Shown here piece by piece: positions 11,561 through 23,039 of a stretch of 64,000 bases of DNA. Made by a program: the position numbers and the translations under genes. The DNA lies in contig JAGTTD010000001.1 in the NCBI GenBank assembly GCA_018398585.1, positions 28,217,438 to 28,281,437 of the forward strand, read 5' to 3'. The stretch is from Simmondsia chinensis (taxonomy: Eukaryota; Streptophyta; Magnoliopsida; Caryophyllales; Simmondsiaceae). The number at the start of each line of letters is the position of its first letter. The stretch's first letter is position 1. Under the pieces are notes generated by a model. That model was not told where the DNA came from. It did no database searches and saw nothing but the letters and a program-made list of their open reading frames with translations.

Positions 11561-13578
11561 TAGGATTGACTGGTTATTATCAAAAATCTAAAGCTAAGTG
11601 TGGCATGATTGCCAAGCCTTTGACAAATCTCCTCAAGAAAGATGCTTTCATCTGGACAGAATCAGCTCAAGCAAAGTTAGAACAGTTGAAGATTGCTATG
11701 AGCTCAGCACCAGTTCTTGCAATGCCAGATTTCAGTGTGCCATTCATCCTTGAAATTGATGCTTGCAGCAGAGGAGTGGGAGTAGATCTATCTCAAAATG
11801 GAAGACAACCTTTGGCTTACCTCAGTTAAGCTTTAAGCCCAAGGCATTTGGACCTATCTATATATGAGAAGGAATATCTAGCAATCTTGACGGCAGTGCA
11901 AAAGTGGAGACACTATCTCGAAGGTCATCACTTTATCATCAGAATTGATCACCAAATCCTCAAGTACTTGCTTGAGAAAAAGATCACCACAAGAGTTCAA
12001 CGCAAGGGCTTCATGAAGATGTTGGAGTTGGACTGCTCAATTGAGTACAAGAGTGGAAAGGAAAACCTTGCAGCTGATGCTCTATCAAGGAGGCAAGAAG
12101 ATGTAAAACCTGCTGCTTGTGCTGCTATTTCACTTACTCTGCCTTCTTGGATGGAACAGGTATTGAAATCTTATGAAAAGGATGGTTTTGCTCTTGATTG
12201 TATTACAACTTTCAGTGTTAAAGACCCTTAGGATGGTGAATCTGTTCTTACAGTCAGTAAAGGCCTTATTAGGTTCCAGGGGAGAGTGTATATTGGTACA
12301 TCAACAGATTTGAGGAGGCAAGTGGTCTTGGGCTTTCATGCATCTTCTTGGGGTGGCCATTCCGGTATTGAGGGTACATATTAGAGGCTGAGGCAGTATT
12401 TCCTTTGGCCTAGAATAAAGAAGGATGTGATAGAGTTGGTTCAAGTATGTGAGACTTGTCAACGCACGAAGAGTGAACATGTGCATTACCAAGGGTTACT
12501 TCAACCGTTACCAATTCTTGAGAGAGCTTGGCAACATATCAATATGGATTTTATTGAGGGATTTCCTAAATCCGAGGGAAAGGAGATTATTCGGTAGTTA
12601 TGGATCGTTTTACCAAGTTTGGGCATTTTATTGCTCTCCATCATCCCATTACAGCTGAGAGGCTTGTAAGACTACTCTTGGATCACATCTACAAGCTTCA
12701 TGGATTACCTCAATCTATCATCTCAGATCGTGACAGGATTTTTACTAGCAAGTTTTGGCGTGAATTGTTCTTATTGCTAGGATCAACACTTACTTTGAGT
12801 TCCTCATACCATCCTCAAATGGATGCTCAGATAGAGAGAGTGAACCACTGTGTAGAGCAATATTTGAGGGCTATGACATTCAATCATCCCAAGAATTGGC
12901 ACAAATGGTTATCTTTGGCTGAGTTTTGGTACAACACACACACACACACTCATTCAGCTTTAGGGACAACTCCTTTCAAGGCATTGTATCAATCCACCCT
13001 CTCCTTTTGTTCTGCAAGGAACAACCTCCAAGGTGGTTGAAGTCAATGATCTTTTAACTCAAAGGCAGCAATTAGTGCAATAACTCAAGGATAACCTTTA
13101 AATAGCCCAATCCAGGATGAAAGTTTTTGTGAATAAGAAAAGAACTGACAAAACTTTTGAGATTGGTGATTTCATTTTCTTAAAGTTACAGCCTTATAGG
13201 CAGGCATCAGTGGCGGTGTGTAGGAATGTTAAGCTATGTACTCGTTACTTTGGACCTTACAAGATCTTGGAGAAGTTAGGAATTGTTGCTTACAGGTTGG
13301 ATTTACATCCTGATTCATATGTGCATCCCATATTTCGTGTGTCTCTGTTGAAGAAGCATGTAGTAGAGGGGTCTTCCAGTTCTGCAGCACCTCTAACCGC
13401 TTCTGTCTAGGATTGCATTGTGCGGGAACCTATTGCTATATTGGTCGCTCTTGTTGTGCAACAGTAGGGTAAAAGGTCCAAGGAAGTGCTCATACAGTGG
13501 GCAAACTCGGGATTGGAGAATGCTACATGGGAGAACTTGAATTACCTCAAGACCCAATTTCCCTCTTTTCATTCTTAA
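11561..13578 (+). pseudogene. Element A RT end, RNase H, integrase and chromodomain tail
   Basis: This continues A pol after B. RT thumb (LGLTGYYQKS, NLLKKDAFIWTESAQ); RNase H (EIDACSRGVGVDLSQ, SIYEKEYLAILTAVQKWRHY, RIDHQILKYLLE, LAADALSRRQED) to 12231. Integrase zinc-binding part is at about 12350-12480 (CETCQRTK) and the core at 12540-13000 (DFIEGFPKSEGKE, HGLPQSIISDRD). A frameshift falls near 12595. The C-terminal part (13117-13410) is GDFIFLKLQPYRQASVAV to HPIFRVSLLKKH. A chromodomain tail (VLIQWANSGLENATWENL) ends at the stop 13576-13578. A (CA)n run at 12939-12953 inserts extra Thr-His pairs in WYNTHTHTHSALG. Confidence 0.88.
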
Positions 13579-13593
13579 GGCAAGAATGTTCTT

Positions 13594-13606
13594 GAGGAGG
13601 AGGTAT
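13594..13606 (+). other. Polypurine tract of element A
   Basis: gaggaggaggtat lies directly before the 3' LTR. It is the expected primer for second-strand synthesis. The same motif class precedes the LTRs of Z, B and E. Confidence 0.8.
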
Positions 13607-14007
13607 TGTCATGATCACGGCTGTGGAAGTATCTGTAATTGCTTGCTATTTGTCCTTTTGATGTTCGAAGGCTGTATTTCCTTAGGATAATGGCTAAGTC
13701 TAGTAAATGGTTTGAATTAGGTCTTGGCAGGAAAGGTGGTTTTTGTGGTTAAGTGTTGTTTAGTCCATTTTGGTAGTTGAGCTGTAAGTCGGTTGATTTA
13801 GTTGTCCTGGTGCTTTGTTCTCCTTTCTTAATTCAATCTATATAAATAGTTAGATGTTTATTGTATCAAGATTCATTGAATGAAATTGAAATTGATTCTC
13901 CCTCTCAACCCTAATTCTCTCTATTTCTCATCACTTTTCTTCTACTTCTCATCTCAATTCTTTCTCTATCTTAGGTTATGATTGAAGATTGATCTTGAAT
14001 CATAACA
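13607..14007 (+). repeat. 3' LTR of element A
   Basis: The LTR is 401 bp, TGTCATGATC to CATAACA, with a TATA box (ctatataaatag) at about 13845-13857. It is followed by the right TSD copy gggat (14008-14012). Confidence 0.95.
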
Positions 14008-14012
14008 GGGAT

Positions 14013-16444
14013 CTATGCCTTTAGCCCTTAAATCCTTCATCTTAGCCGGTGTTGCTCTTAAGTCAGATAGCTCTAGCTCTTTTTCCTATATCACCTAGAC
14101 TTCAAGGGATTTCTAAACACAAACGGATGCTCAGCCCACAATTGGTCCTCAGCATGCCAAGCCACTAGCTTTTGCAATGGCTAAAGAGATAGCCCTTTAG
14201 GCCTTTAATGGGAAGTCTTGGCTCCCTTGCATAAGCCTCTAGTGTGCCTTGAGGGTCTCCTTTGTCTAGAAGGGCTCTCATACATTTCCAAAAGTCAGAA
14301 TCCTCTTAACTCCACATCAACTTGATCAACCTCAGCTTGAGAGAGTGGGCTGTGAAGGATGCCTATTAGTTCCTGATGTTGGGTGGTTTGAGGAGTGGTC
14401 CTCTTCCCATCTAATGGCCTCATGTCATCTTCGTAGAATTTTGCCTCAATATTATTGTAGCAAGCCATAAATGGCTTGTTACCTTCCATAACAACCTCAT
14501 ATTTGTCATTGTTCTAGACGATTAACAACTGGTGAAGTGGATAAGTGATGCAATAGTTGGCATGTAGCTAATCTCTCCCAGGCAAGGCATTATAGGTCGA
14601 GGTATTATCCACTACAAAGAAAGATGTTAGCTTGTTCAAGTAGCTAACAGTGCTTCAGATTTAGTGGTGGCCCCTTAAAAGCCATAAATTTATAAATTTG
14701 AAGTTATCAAGTCATCTCAATATTTACCAATGACCGCGAACATTTATGAAGGCAAGGCATTGATGGCTATGCCATTATCTACCAAACCTCTATTCACTAG
14801 AATGCCATCGAATTTGGGCTTGATGTATAGAGGCTTGATGTGTTTATTGGCAGTATAGGCCCATCAAACACCAATTTCATTATGTCAGGAGTGTCATTAG
14901 TTGACTTGGATGGGTTTTAACTTTAAAAGACAAAGGATCAGGATTCCCTTTAGTAATTGCCACTTTAGCTATGAGTTCGACCTCAGGATCTTGATCTGAT
15001 GCCATTTCATCCCTCTCAAGGCCCTACTGTGTGTCAATTGCCATGAACTCCAAGAGAAGGAGCAAGGCAATTCTTATAGCAACTTGCTGAGGGAGTGACC
15101 CAAACTATATGTTGACCCCTTGGCTTATCTCTTCTTATGACTACCATCTATTGGCATATCCTAATCTTGATGTTAAGGACTACAATCAATTAGCAGGCCC
15201 TAATCTCGAGGTTGATCCTTTGGTTCAACCTCTAGGGTCTGAGATTCCTCCATTGGTTGTGGAAGTCCATTTCGTGGATGTCATTTTCTATGTTAGACCA
15301 TGTTGGCTTAACACAGTCCAAAGGTTGCAATAAATTGACACTGAGAGGATTGCAGTCCTCCTCATCATTAGATTTTCTTCGAGCCAATAAATTCTTGGCA
15401 AGCTGATCCCACTAAGATTACTTACCCTTAAAAGATGAGAGACTAGCCCATCTCTTAAGCTTCTTGCATGGCCCACCTTTACCTTTGGTGGTTAAAGGTC
15501 TTGATTTTATTTCTAAATCCTTAAGATCCATGAACTCCATATACCAGTCTTTGCGAACTCTGTTGTCTTCCTTAGAGAGCCTAGTCAAACAAGTGTCAAA
15601 TAGAGCTCTTTGTTGCGTCATTTTCTTTTGCATCTGCCTCCTTTTCTTTCCTTCTCCAAACATTTCCAAAACAAAGCCCTGAATGTTGTTGCCTTGAGTG
15701 CTGTGGTCCCTGATAAGTGTCCACATCAAGCAAGTTGTATTTTGGATTCCTCTTTGGGTACCTAGTCCTCATGATGATTTGAGCCTCCAAAGTGAGACCA
15801 AGAGAGAGGGGGGGGGGGGGGGGGGGGGGGGGTGTAAAACTAATGAAGCTTTCTCAGGGGGACTGGCTTTTCCCTTAGTTAAAGGCTTAGCTTTTTAGTT
15901 TCGGACACAAACTTGTGATCGTAGTCCCCATAAATGCTCGGCGAAGACATTTTGCCAATGGTCTAATACGTGGAATCTATGGCTAACTCTTGTTCCCTTG
16001 AGAGGAGGATAGCTTCTTCTTCTAGTTGCTTTTTTAGGAACTTCTTGAAGGTGGCACAGTCACGCTTAGCATGTTCTGCAGTAATGTGCCACTTGTAGTA
16101 TTCATATGTTAGTTCCATTAAGGTTTTGGGAAACCTGAGTCTTGCTTCAAGTGTCTATAAAAAAAAGCATTGGCCATTGCCAAACTTTCCTTGCTACTGC
16201 TCATCCTACAAAGAGATCTAGCATTAGTTTTGCTATCATGGGTTCTTTGAGGTTTTATCACCTCATTTATGTTAACTTGGACATGATTAGGGAAGGGGTC
16301 TTTATCCACACACATTTGTCCCTCTCCAGGGAAGATTAACTCTCTTTCTTCAATGGAATCTTGGATCACGTTTCTAAAGATCAAACACTTCTTTATTGAG
16401 TGGGTCAATGAATTATGTCATTTACAGTATTCCTACCCTTTTAG
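14013..16444 (-). pseudogene. C gag C-terminal part and protease
   Basis: On the minus strand from 16444: EYCKFHNSLTHSIKKC and later YYKWHITAEHAKRDC, two C-x2-H...H...C arrangements typical of Tat-lineage gag. A basic linker follows (15790-15420). A degenerate retropepsin site VNRGLVDNGIAINALP falls near 14810-14765 (family LVDxG). The post-protease segment VVDNTSTYNALPGRD is near 14620-14570, then ACYNNIEAKFYEDDM (14489-14295). H carries the matching stretch at 57024-57310. Many stops are present. A 25-bp G run (15808-15832) interrupts it. Confidence 0.8.
15808..15832. repeat. 25-bp poly-G run inside C gag
   Basis: An uninterrupted G homopolymer (C on the coding strand) after a short AGAG run. 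Comparable C/G runs occur at 26076-26106 in the same element and 60034-60068 in H. Confidence 0.9.
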
Positions 16445-16492
16445 TGACACTACAAAAAATATCATCAATATTAATGGGACAAGTTTGTTGGT

Positions 16493-17911
16493 AAAAACCC
16501 ATAGGGTGTAAATGGGTGTTTACAAAGAATTGAGGACTGATGGGACAATTGACAAATTTAAGGCCAGATTAATGGCTAAGGGGTACACTCAAAAACAAGT
16601 TATAGTCTTTTTGATACCTATTCACTCGTGACTAAGACAGCCACTATGTGAGCTTTGATTGCTCTAGCGTCTGTACATACCCTTGTAGTACAACAAATGA
16701 ATGTCAAAATAGTTTTCTCGAGTGGGGACCTTAAGGAGGAAATTTACATGGAACAAACCGAGGGGTTCGAGGTTCCAGGTATGGAGCATAAAGTTTGTAA
16801 ACATGTAAAGTCCTTGTATGGTCTTAAGCAAGCTCATAGAATAATGGCATCAGAAGTTTGATTACACTTTGGTCATGCCTGGTTTTGTTATGAACAGTGG
16901 TGATGCACGTGTGCACTCTAAATGTTGATAATGATTTTGTGATTATTTGCTTATATGTTGATGACATGCTTATTTTTGGTGCGAGTGTGAATATTGTTAA
17001 TGCTACAAATTCTTTCTTGAGTTCATGCATTGATATGAAAGGCCTGTGCTAGGCTAAAGTGATACTTGGCATTAAAATTGTTAGATCACTTCAGGGTTTG
17101 ACGTTAAGTCAATCCTATTAGGTGGAGAAAATATTGAGGGAGTTTGCTCACTTTGATGACACTCCTGCTAAAACTCCCTATGACTCAAATGTTCGCTTGA
17201 AAAGGAAAATAGATGATAGTGTGTCACAAGCCGAATGCGCTAAAATTATTGGTAATGTGATATTTTTGATGAATTGCACTCGTCCTGATATTGCCTATGT
17301 TTTTTGTAGATTGAGTCGTTATGCCCATAGTCCAAGTGATGAGCATTAGGTTGCTCTGGCCAGGCTTTTAAGATACCTTCGAGGTACCATGGACTGGGAT
17401 CTTTGTTATAAACAATTCCTTGCTACTTTAGAGGGATACTATGATGCCAATTGGGTATCTGACAGTGATGAGATTAACTCTACTAGTGGCTAGGTTTTCA
17501 TGCTTGCTAACAGTTCTATTTTTTAGAAATCTTGTAAACAGACTTGCATTGCTAAATCGACCATGGAGGTGGAATTTATTGCTCTTGAGAGGGCAAGTTT
17601 AGAAGCTGAATGGTTGAGAAATGTGTTGGGAGACATTCCACAATGGGGGAAGCCGGCGCAGTGAGTCTCGATGCACTGTGACTCACAATTAGCCATTCGA
17701 GTTGCACAAAGTGAGATTTATAATGGTAAGCGTAGGTATATTCACCCGAGGCATGGTGTAGTAAGGCACCTTAATTAGAATAATGTGATCTCACTTGGGT
17801 TTAGAGGGAGCGAGAAGAATTTGACAGATCCACTTACTAAAAGCCTTTCTAAGAAGACGGTACGTGATACAGGCAAAGGGAATGGGGCTTAAGCCCACTT
17901 GTGTGTCGTGA
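16493..17911 (+). pseudogene. Copia RT and RNase H
   Basis: The family blocks are in order: TDGTIDKFKARLMAKGYTQK; QMNVKIVFSSGDLKEEIYME (family QMDVKTAFLNG, so the first catalytic aspartate is Asn); VCKHVKSLYGLKQA; the catalytic YVDDMLIFG near 16957-16983; EFAHFDDTPAKTPYD; TRPDIAYVFCRLSRYAHSPSDEH; and RNase H blocks ([41 protein letters not shown]). It ends GMGLKPTCVS-stop at 17911. Frame changes occur near 16535, 16600 and 16860 and several TGG-to-TAG stops are present, so it is dead. Confidence 0.88.
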
Positions 17912-18039
17912 TCTTGGTGAATACCCGTCTCGATAGTATTCTCAATGTTCAATGGGGAAAATGAAGCCAAGGTTAGGAAATTTGTGATTAAGCCACCGTA
18001 GTCCTTTTCGAGATAATGCTGCTGGTGGCTTGGATCTAC

Positions 18040-18330
18040 CGAATCTTCCATGACATTTTAGGTTGAGCTTTAAGATCTTAATGTCGTCCATAGCCCTTTG
18101 TGATGGTGTGGGGCAGCACACTTGATGGACACACTGCCACTGCCATGACATGAGGATGAGCGTGAGGCTCTTAATATTGTTCATAGCTTGTATTGGTGGT
18201 GCGGGGTAGCACACTTGATGCACTCACCAACCTGCCATGATGTTGAGGATGAGCTCTATGCTCCTTAAGCAGTCTCTAGCCTATGGTGGTGGTGTTCAGT
18301 AGCACACTTGACGGACTCACCTATGAGAAT
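18040..18330 (+). repeat. Three tandem copies of a 93-bp unit between copia RNase H and 3' LTR
   Basis: The box AGCACACTTGA recurs at 18115, 18208 and 18301, spaced exactly 93 bp, each preceded by a GGTGGTG-type stretch and an ATGAGGATGAGC-type stretch. The copies have diverged substantially. It is a 3' untranslated repeat of the copia with no coding potential that I can see. Confidence 0.85.
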
Positions 18331-18536
18331 GTGGGGGTGGTAAGACATCCCTTGTTGAGAGTAATGGCTTACTCTCTAAAGCATTCCTGAGTACCCAGGT
18401 ATCGGATCTATTTTGTTAAGAAGGACCTCATACGTTCGAATTGTGGTGTGCGTTTCAACCCGAGAACCACATGAAGGGGATGTGTCTGCTCGAGGTACGC
18501 ATTTTGACCGTGTGTTTGCCCACTTCTGTCATGATT

Positions 18537-18858
18537 CTAATAGATGGGGCATATGAAACTCAGTACGAATAAGTCTTGAATGTAATAAGTAGCATTAGTC
18601 ATTAGCTAAGTCATGTATTTGGTCATTAGTTAAGTCATGTATTAGCTTATGATCAAGTTGTTAGTTAGCTTGGGATTACTATAAGTAGTGGAGCTCATCC
18701 AATGTAAGGGGGAACTTTAATCAATACAAACTATCTCTTTTGAGATCTTCTCTCACTTCTCTAACTCTCTTCTAATTTCTCATCCCCTTCCCTTCTTTCT
18801 CATCCCAAATTCTATCCAAACCCTATGTTATGACCACGATTCATCTTGGATCATAACA
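18537..18858 (+). repeat. 5' LTR of element E
   Basis: TGTCATGATT to ATCATAACA. It contains an internal near-duplication of gtcattagttaagtcatgtatt at about 18598-18650 and a TATA-like ctataagtag near 18680. It is followed by primer-binding site 18860-18873. Confidence 0.92.
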
Positions 18859-18873
18859 ATTGGTATTAGAACC

Positions 18874-19914
18874 TTGATTTGCTTCCAAATCAAGTGTGTA
18901 TTGGTTTCAAATATCCTTGAATCGCATTGCAATTTGATCAAGAATTTAGTTATGAATTCTAGTAAAAACTTGCGATTACTATTATATGAGATCACATCTG
19001 CGTGTGTTGATGAATTGCATTAAGGCATTAGTTGAACTTGCTTAATTAAGGATTGAGTACATTGAATCAAGTTCTGTTGATTCACTTACATTTTGATTAC
19101 AATCAAAGATAACTGGCGAATTAGGTTAGAAGCAACTATTTGTGTTTGTACTACCGGATCATCCTGTCCTGATCAAAAATTCGCAAAATCGGCTTGGTAA
19201 AACTTAAGTGAGCTGTTGAAACGGATCATCTTTGATCAAAACCAGAAAAATCACCTTAGCAAAGCTTGCAATTCAGTTAATTGAGGTGAAGGTAACAAAT
19301 TCTGAGCTTCTACATTACATTTCATCAGAATCCTTCTTTGCTGCTGAACTAAAGTTTTTGATTGAGTATTATTGAATTTTGGAGAAAATTGTGTTGATAA
19401 GCATAGTAGTGTATAAGAATTTAGCTGATTCTACTTGCTCAAAAGTGGAATTAACAAGAACTAAGAATAAAATCGTAGAAATATGACCTTGTTCTTGAGG
19501 GTCGTGGGGAGTAGTGTACTGAAGTCTTAATTGCAGCTGAGTTCGAGTCTAATTCAAATTCATAGTCTCAATTATTTAAGAAATCACTGCGGTTAGGGTT
19601 TTGGTTTGAGTTCTCTTGGATTCGCGAGTTCGACAGTTAGGGTTTGTGTTCTGCTGCGATTGTGAGTAGAAATCAAGTGAGATTCATACAAGTAAAGTGA
19701 GTAGGTTGTGGTTTAGCAACCAGTGGCTGATATTGTGTTTGATTCTGGACTCACGATTCTGTTGGTTTCGAATTCGAATGTATTAGCTGAAGTTCAGTTG
19801 ATCTGAAATGGCCTACTTGCTGCGAATTGCATCATAGTTGTTGGATGTGTTTACAATCAATCAATTCAGTGCCTTAAAGTTGATTCAGTCGAGTGACACT
19901 GAGAAAAGATAGAA
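18874..19914 (+). other. Untranslated leader of element E
   Basis: About 1 kb of AT-rich sequence after the primer-binding site with no sustained reading frame and no recognisable domain. I see only scattered GATCA-type motifs. Confidence 0.6.
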
Positions 19915-21097
19915 ATGGAAGCCTTACAACCTGTAATTGGACCACTACAACCTGATTTGAGTGCAATCCCTTCAGATTTAGAAGTGATTCACCTAGAGGT
20001 GCTAATTGAGGTGCTAAGCACCAGGAAGCTGCGGGTGAAGGTCAAAAATATGCAAGACAAGAACATCAGTTTGATCATTCATTTAAATCATAAGAAGTGC
20101 TACTCTAACAAGAGGATAAGAGCATTGGAGAACCAATCTTAGTCTTTCAAGGAGTTGCACTAGACTTCTTACAACTTAAAGCAAATGTAGAAGTCCTTGG
20201 GAAGCTATATAAGTGCATGAAGTTAGGAAGGAAGCAGCATAAGGTGTTGTTAATACCCATGGATAGGCTTGGAGCAAGCTTTTGGGTCCGAAGAAGGTCA
20301 AGAGGGCCAAGAAAAGGGACAAGTTTAGCAAACAAGGCACATGCTCTGCTGCACAGCCATTGAATACCGAACAAATAGTTGCTCAGCCTGGTGTTGATGT
20401 CACGGTTAGTGGTGTGCAAGTCCCTGATTCAGATTTAGTCACAAATTCGTCACTAGAACTAGCAATGAATTAGATGCAAGAGAGGTTTACAGAAATGTTT
20501 CGCTCTCTGCCGAAGAAATGGGAATAGAGGTTGGATCAACATTTCCAAAAATTGCATCTGAAGATTAATGGCCTACAAGAACAATTCGATAATCAACTTC
20601 CTTAAGGTGAAGCAAGTCCTCAAGAGGAAGTGATATGTAGGGACATTGATGCAAGTGTAATGGAGAAGACAATTGCTCGGGTTGAAGTAGCATCTTCACA
20701 AATTCAGCAAAGGGAATCTGCAGCAGTAGAGAATGTTCATGTGCAGCTTACTCAAGTGTTGTCACAAGATTATGATGGAAAAACTCATGCCAAGTGCACG
20801 CAAGAAGCTGTTGCTGCAGAACCATTAAACTCAGTGGGGAAACCAGATATATTTGCTACAGTATCATCAATTACAACACCAAATATGTTACCCAATTGTC
20901 CTAGACTCACAGCTATCTCACCGCATATAGGAAATATGCGAGAGCAGGATACACGGCAGGGGTTTTCGAGTGGAGTTTTGATTTATCCAGGTATAAACAT
21001 GGGTGTAAAACCTCCTCCCAAGCTAGGAGAAGAAATGTGTGCACTTAGGCCAGCTGAAACACACTGTCATTCGAGGAATTTGCAAGATCTTTCGTAG
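19915..21097 (+). pseudogene. Element E degenerate gag-like reading frames
   Basis: Three open stretches (19915-20142, 20282-20473, 20630-21097) are separated by stops or frame changes. Between them, about 20137-20330 reads sensibly in another frame (GEPILVFQGVALDFLQLKAN, RKQHKVLLIPMDRLGASFWV). The segment 20474-20630 encodes QMQERFTEMFRSLPKKWE and LDQHFQKLHLKINGLQEQFD, resembling the coiled-coil N-terminus of B gag (LRLQMEEMFVRM, LDQHSHQIESKLHGLQ). That supports a gag origin for the middle part. The first and last stretches are not recognised. Confidence 0.55.
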
Positions 21098-21613
21098 CAA
21101 AGTCATGTACTTGAACAAGTAGCTGATCTGCGGGGAGTGTACAAGCTGGGAAATGTGTTGAAACAGAAGTCTATGCAGATTGGATACATTAGGGATGTTA
21201 GTTACATGGTTATAAATGATATTGGGAGACCCCCTCTGATATTTTGGAGTTGGGACATTCAAACATTCATTCATGGAGGAAGGTGAAGATGAAGATTTTG
21301 ATTGGACTCTTTTTTCAAATTAGAAATTGCATTATGTGGTGCTGAACTGGCAAGTAATTCGAGTTCTAAGCTGATTTAATGTGATACTCAAGCTAAGAGC
21401 AAGGAACATACTCCAAATGTACATCTAAAGGTAAGGCCTCCTGAAATAGGTTGTTTGGTGAAGTCCAATTGGTGGTTGCAATAGGAACTTGAGGGTGAAA
21501 GTAATAAGCAAATAGCTGGTTGGTTGGGAAATTGCAAGTGGTTTGAGTAACATTTAGGAAGGATATATACCATTAACCTTGAAGGGTGCAACATTCCCTT
21601 ATTTCTGGAAATT

Positions 21614-22366
21614 ATGAGCATGATTGTGAGGTGCAAGAGAAGTTTAAACATGATTGAAGGAGTTGAAGAGTGGACAATCGAATTGTTCAAGTATACAACC
21701 ACCATATGCGAATGGGAGCTGGACAATGGCAATTTTCTAGGCATAAATCAGGAGCTCTGTGAGTTTATCCACCTTGTTATCATCCTTGATGCAAGTTCAG
21801 TAAGGGCTCTGTTGGGGGTGGTCACAGTGCACTTAACTTCAATAAGACATCTCAGCTTGTTTTGTGAATTCTTCACGTTAGCATTATCACCAACAGCAGT
21901 GAATCAACAACCAGAAGCAAACCTTCCAGATGAACTTCAGAAGCTCTCGGCTTGCCACAATGTTAAGAGTGTGGGTGATTTCTGCACCAGATTGTATAGA
22001 CCTAGACTTGAGGATGGTGTTGCCTATGGGAAGCTTGTGATTCACTCTTGGATTCATGAGAACCTCGGGTGCTTTAGTTTGATTAAGAGGCTCTTCCCAA
22101 GTAGGAAAGGAGCTAAGATTTGCAAGGCTTACGGCAACATCCTTCTTGGGTGTGTTGAGAAGGCAATCAGGGGCTTGGAATTCAGATGGGAAGCTGCAGG
22201 TTTTATGTACCAGCTGATGTACTATGATTCCTCAGCAGCTCTCAGCAGCAAGCAGCTATTAAGGGGCTGTTACAGGTGCAGCAAGGTTATTCACCAGCAT
22301 GTCCAAGTGAAGTTCAAGCATATCAGAAGCAGCTGCCTTCCTGAGTTCCATCTGCTGCAGTCTTAG
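21614..22366 (+). CDS. 250-codon ORF of unknown function in element E
   Basis: This is the longest uninterrupted frame in the window (MSMIVRCKRSLNMIEGVEEW to PEFHLLQS). It has an N-terminal half with hydrophobic patches (ELCEFIHLVIILDASSVRALLGVV) and a basic Cys-containing C-terminal half (SLIKRLFPSRKGAKICKAYG, LLRGCYRCSKVIHQHVQVKF). I recognise no retrotransposon domain and no catalytic motif. It lies where pol would be expected. It may be a fragment of a host gene captured by E or a chance frame. The start codon is simply the first ATG. Confidence 0.4.
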   Translation: MSMIVRCKRSLNMIEGVEEWTIELFKYTTTICEWELDNGNFLGINQELCEFIHLVIILDASSVRALLGVVTVHLTSIRHLSLFCEFFTLALSPTAVNQQPEANLPDELQKLSACHNVKSVGDFCTRLYRPRLEDGVAYGKLVIHSWIHENLGCFSLIKRLFPSRKGAKICKAYGNILLGCVEKAIRGLEFRWEAAGFMYQLMYYDSSAALSSKQLLRGCYRCSKVIHQHVQVKFKHIRSSCLPEFHLLQS

Positions 22367-22455
22367 TCATTTATGCTAGATTGTTGCAACAATTTGAAGT
22401 GTGGCAAGACTAATTGCAACAAAAGGGTCAAGTATTAGATTGCTATTGTTAATGC

Positions 22456-22701
22456 TTGGCTGATCTGGTTCTATTTGGACATACCTCCGAAGGAGTTTTC
22501 TTCAGCAGATGCAAGCATGGAGGGTACTACAAGAAACAAGTTCATATGTACAACTGCACTTTGGATTCAGTGCATTACCTATTCCCTCCAGCTTTAGACT
22601 TCAGCAAGAAGCTTATCACCTTCAGCCCTTCCTTCTACATCAATAAAGGTTCTTCAAAGTTCGACTCTCTTCCTAGATTCTTGAGGACACGAATCTTTTA
22701 A
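22456..22701 (+). pseudogene. Short C-terminal ORF before the 3' LTR of E
   Basis: An 81-codon frame (MADLVLFGHTSEGVFFSRCK to SLPRFLRTRIF) ends 11 bases before the 3' LTR, after which comes the purine tract agggtggagta. Its last residues sit where Reina-like pol genes end with SFHS-stop, so it may be the tail of a former polyprotein. No domain is recognised. Confidence 0.35.
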
Positions 22702-22712
22702 GGGTGGAGTAT

Positions 22713-23039
22713 TGTCATTATTCTAATCGCTGGGGCATATGAAAGTACGAATAAATCTCGAATGCAGTAAGTAGCATTAGTCATTATGTAAGTCATGTAT
22801 TAGTCATTAGTTAAGTCATGTATTAGCTTAAGATCAAGTTGTTAGTTAGCTTGGGATTACTATAAGTAGTGGAGCTCATCCAATGTAAGGGGGAACTTTA
22901 ATCAATACAAACTATCGCTTCTGAGATCTTCTCTCTCTCATCTAACTCTCTTCTAATTTTTCATCCCCTTCCCTTCTTTCTCATCCCGAATTCTATCCAA
23001 ACCCTATGTTATAACAAAGATTCATCTTGGATCATAACA
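22713..23039 (+). repeat. 3' LTR of element E
   Basis: 327 bp, matching 18537-18858 with scattered substitutions. It is followed by TSD acttc. Confidence 0.92.

Larger units (their letters stand above)
2514..14007 (+). mobile_element. Element A: Reina-like Ty3/gypsy chromovirus with nested insertions
   Basis: It is flanked by an exact 5-bp TSD (gggat at 2509-2513 and 14008-14012) and bounded by LTRs starting TGTCATGATC and ending CATAACA. It carries a primer-binding site, gag, protease, RT, RNase H, integrase, chromodomain tail and purine tract in the usual Ty3/gypsy order. Without B and MITE-1 it is about 5.4 kb, normal for the Reina clade. It inserted in C pol. By eye the two LTRs differ at about a dozen sites in their first 165 bp, so the insertion is not recent. 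Confidence 0.95.
18537..23039 (+). mobile_element. Element E: non-autonomous LTR retrotransposon (LARD-like)
   Basis: It is bounded by LTRs of 322 bp (18537-18858) and 327 bp (22713-23039) that start TGTCAT and end ATCATAACA, with exact TSD acttc (18532-18536 and 23040-23044). A Met-tRNA-type primer-binding site (ATTGGTATTAGAACC) follows the 5' LTR. LTR ends and the N-terminal gag-like segment link it to the Reina-like elements here, but no protease, RT, RNase H or integrase motif can be found in its 3.85-kb interior. It would depend on an autonomous relative. Confidence 0.92.
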
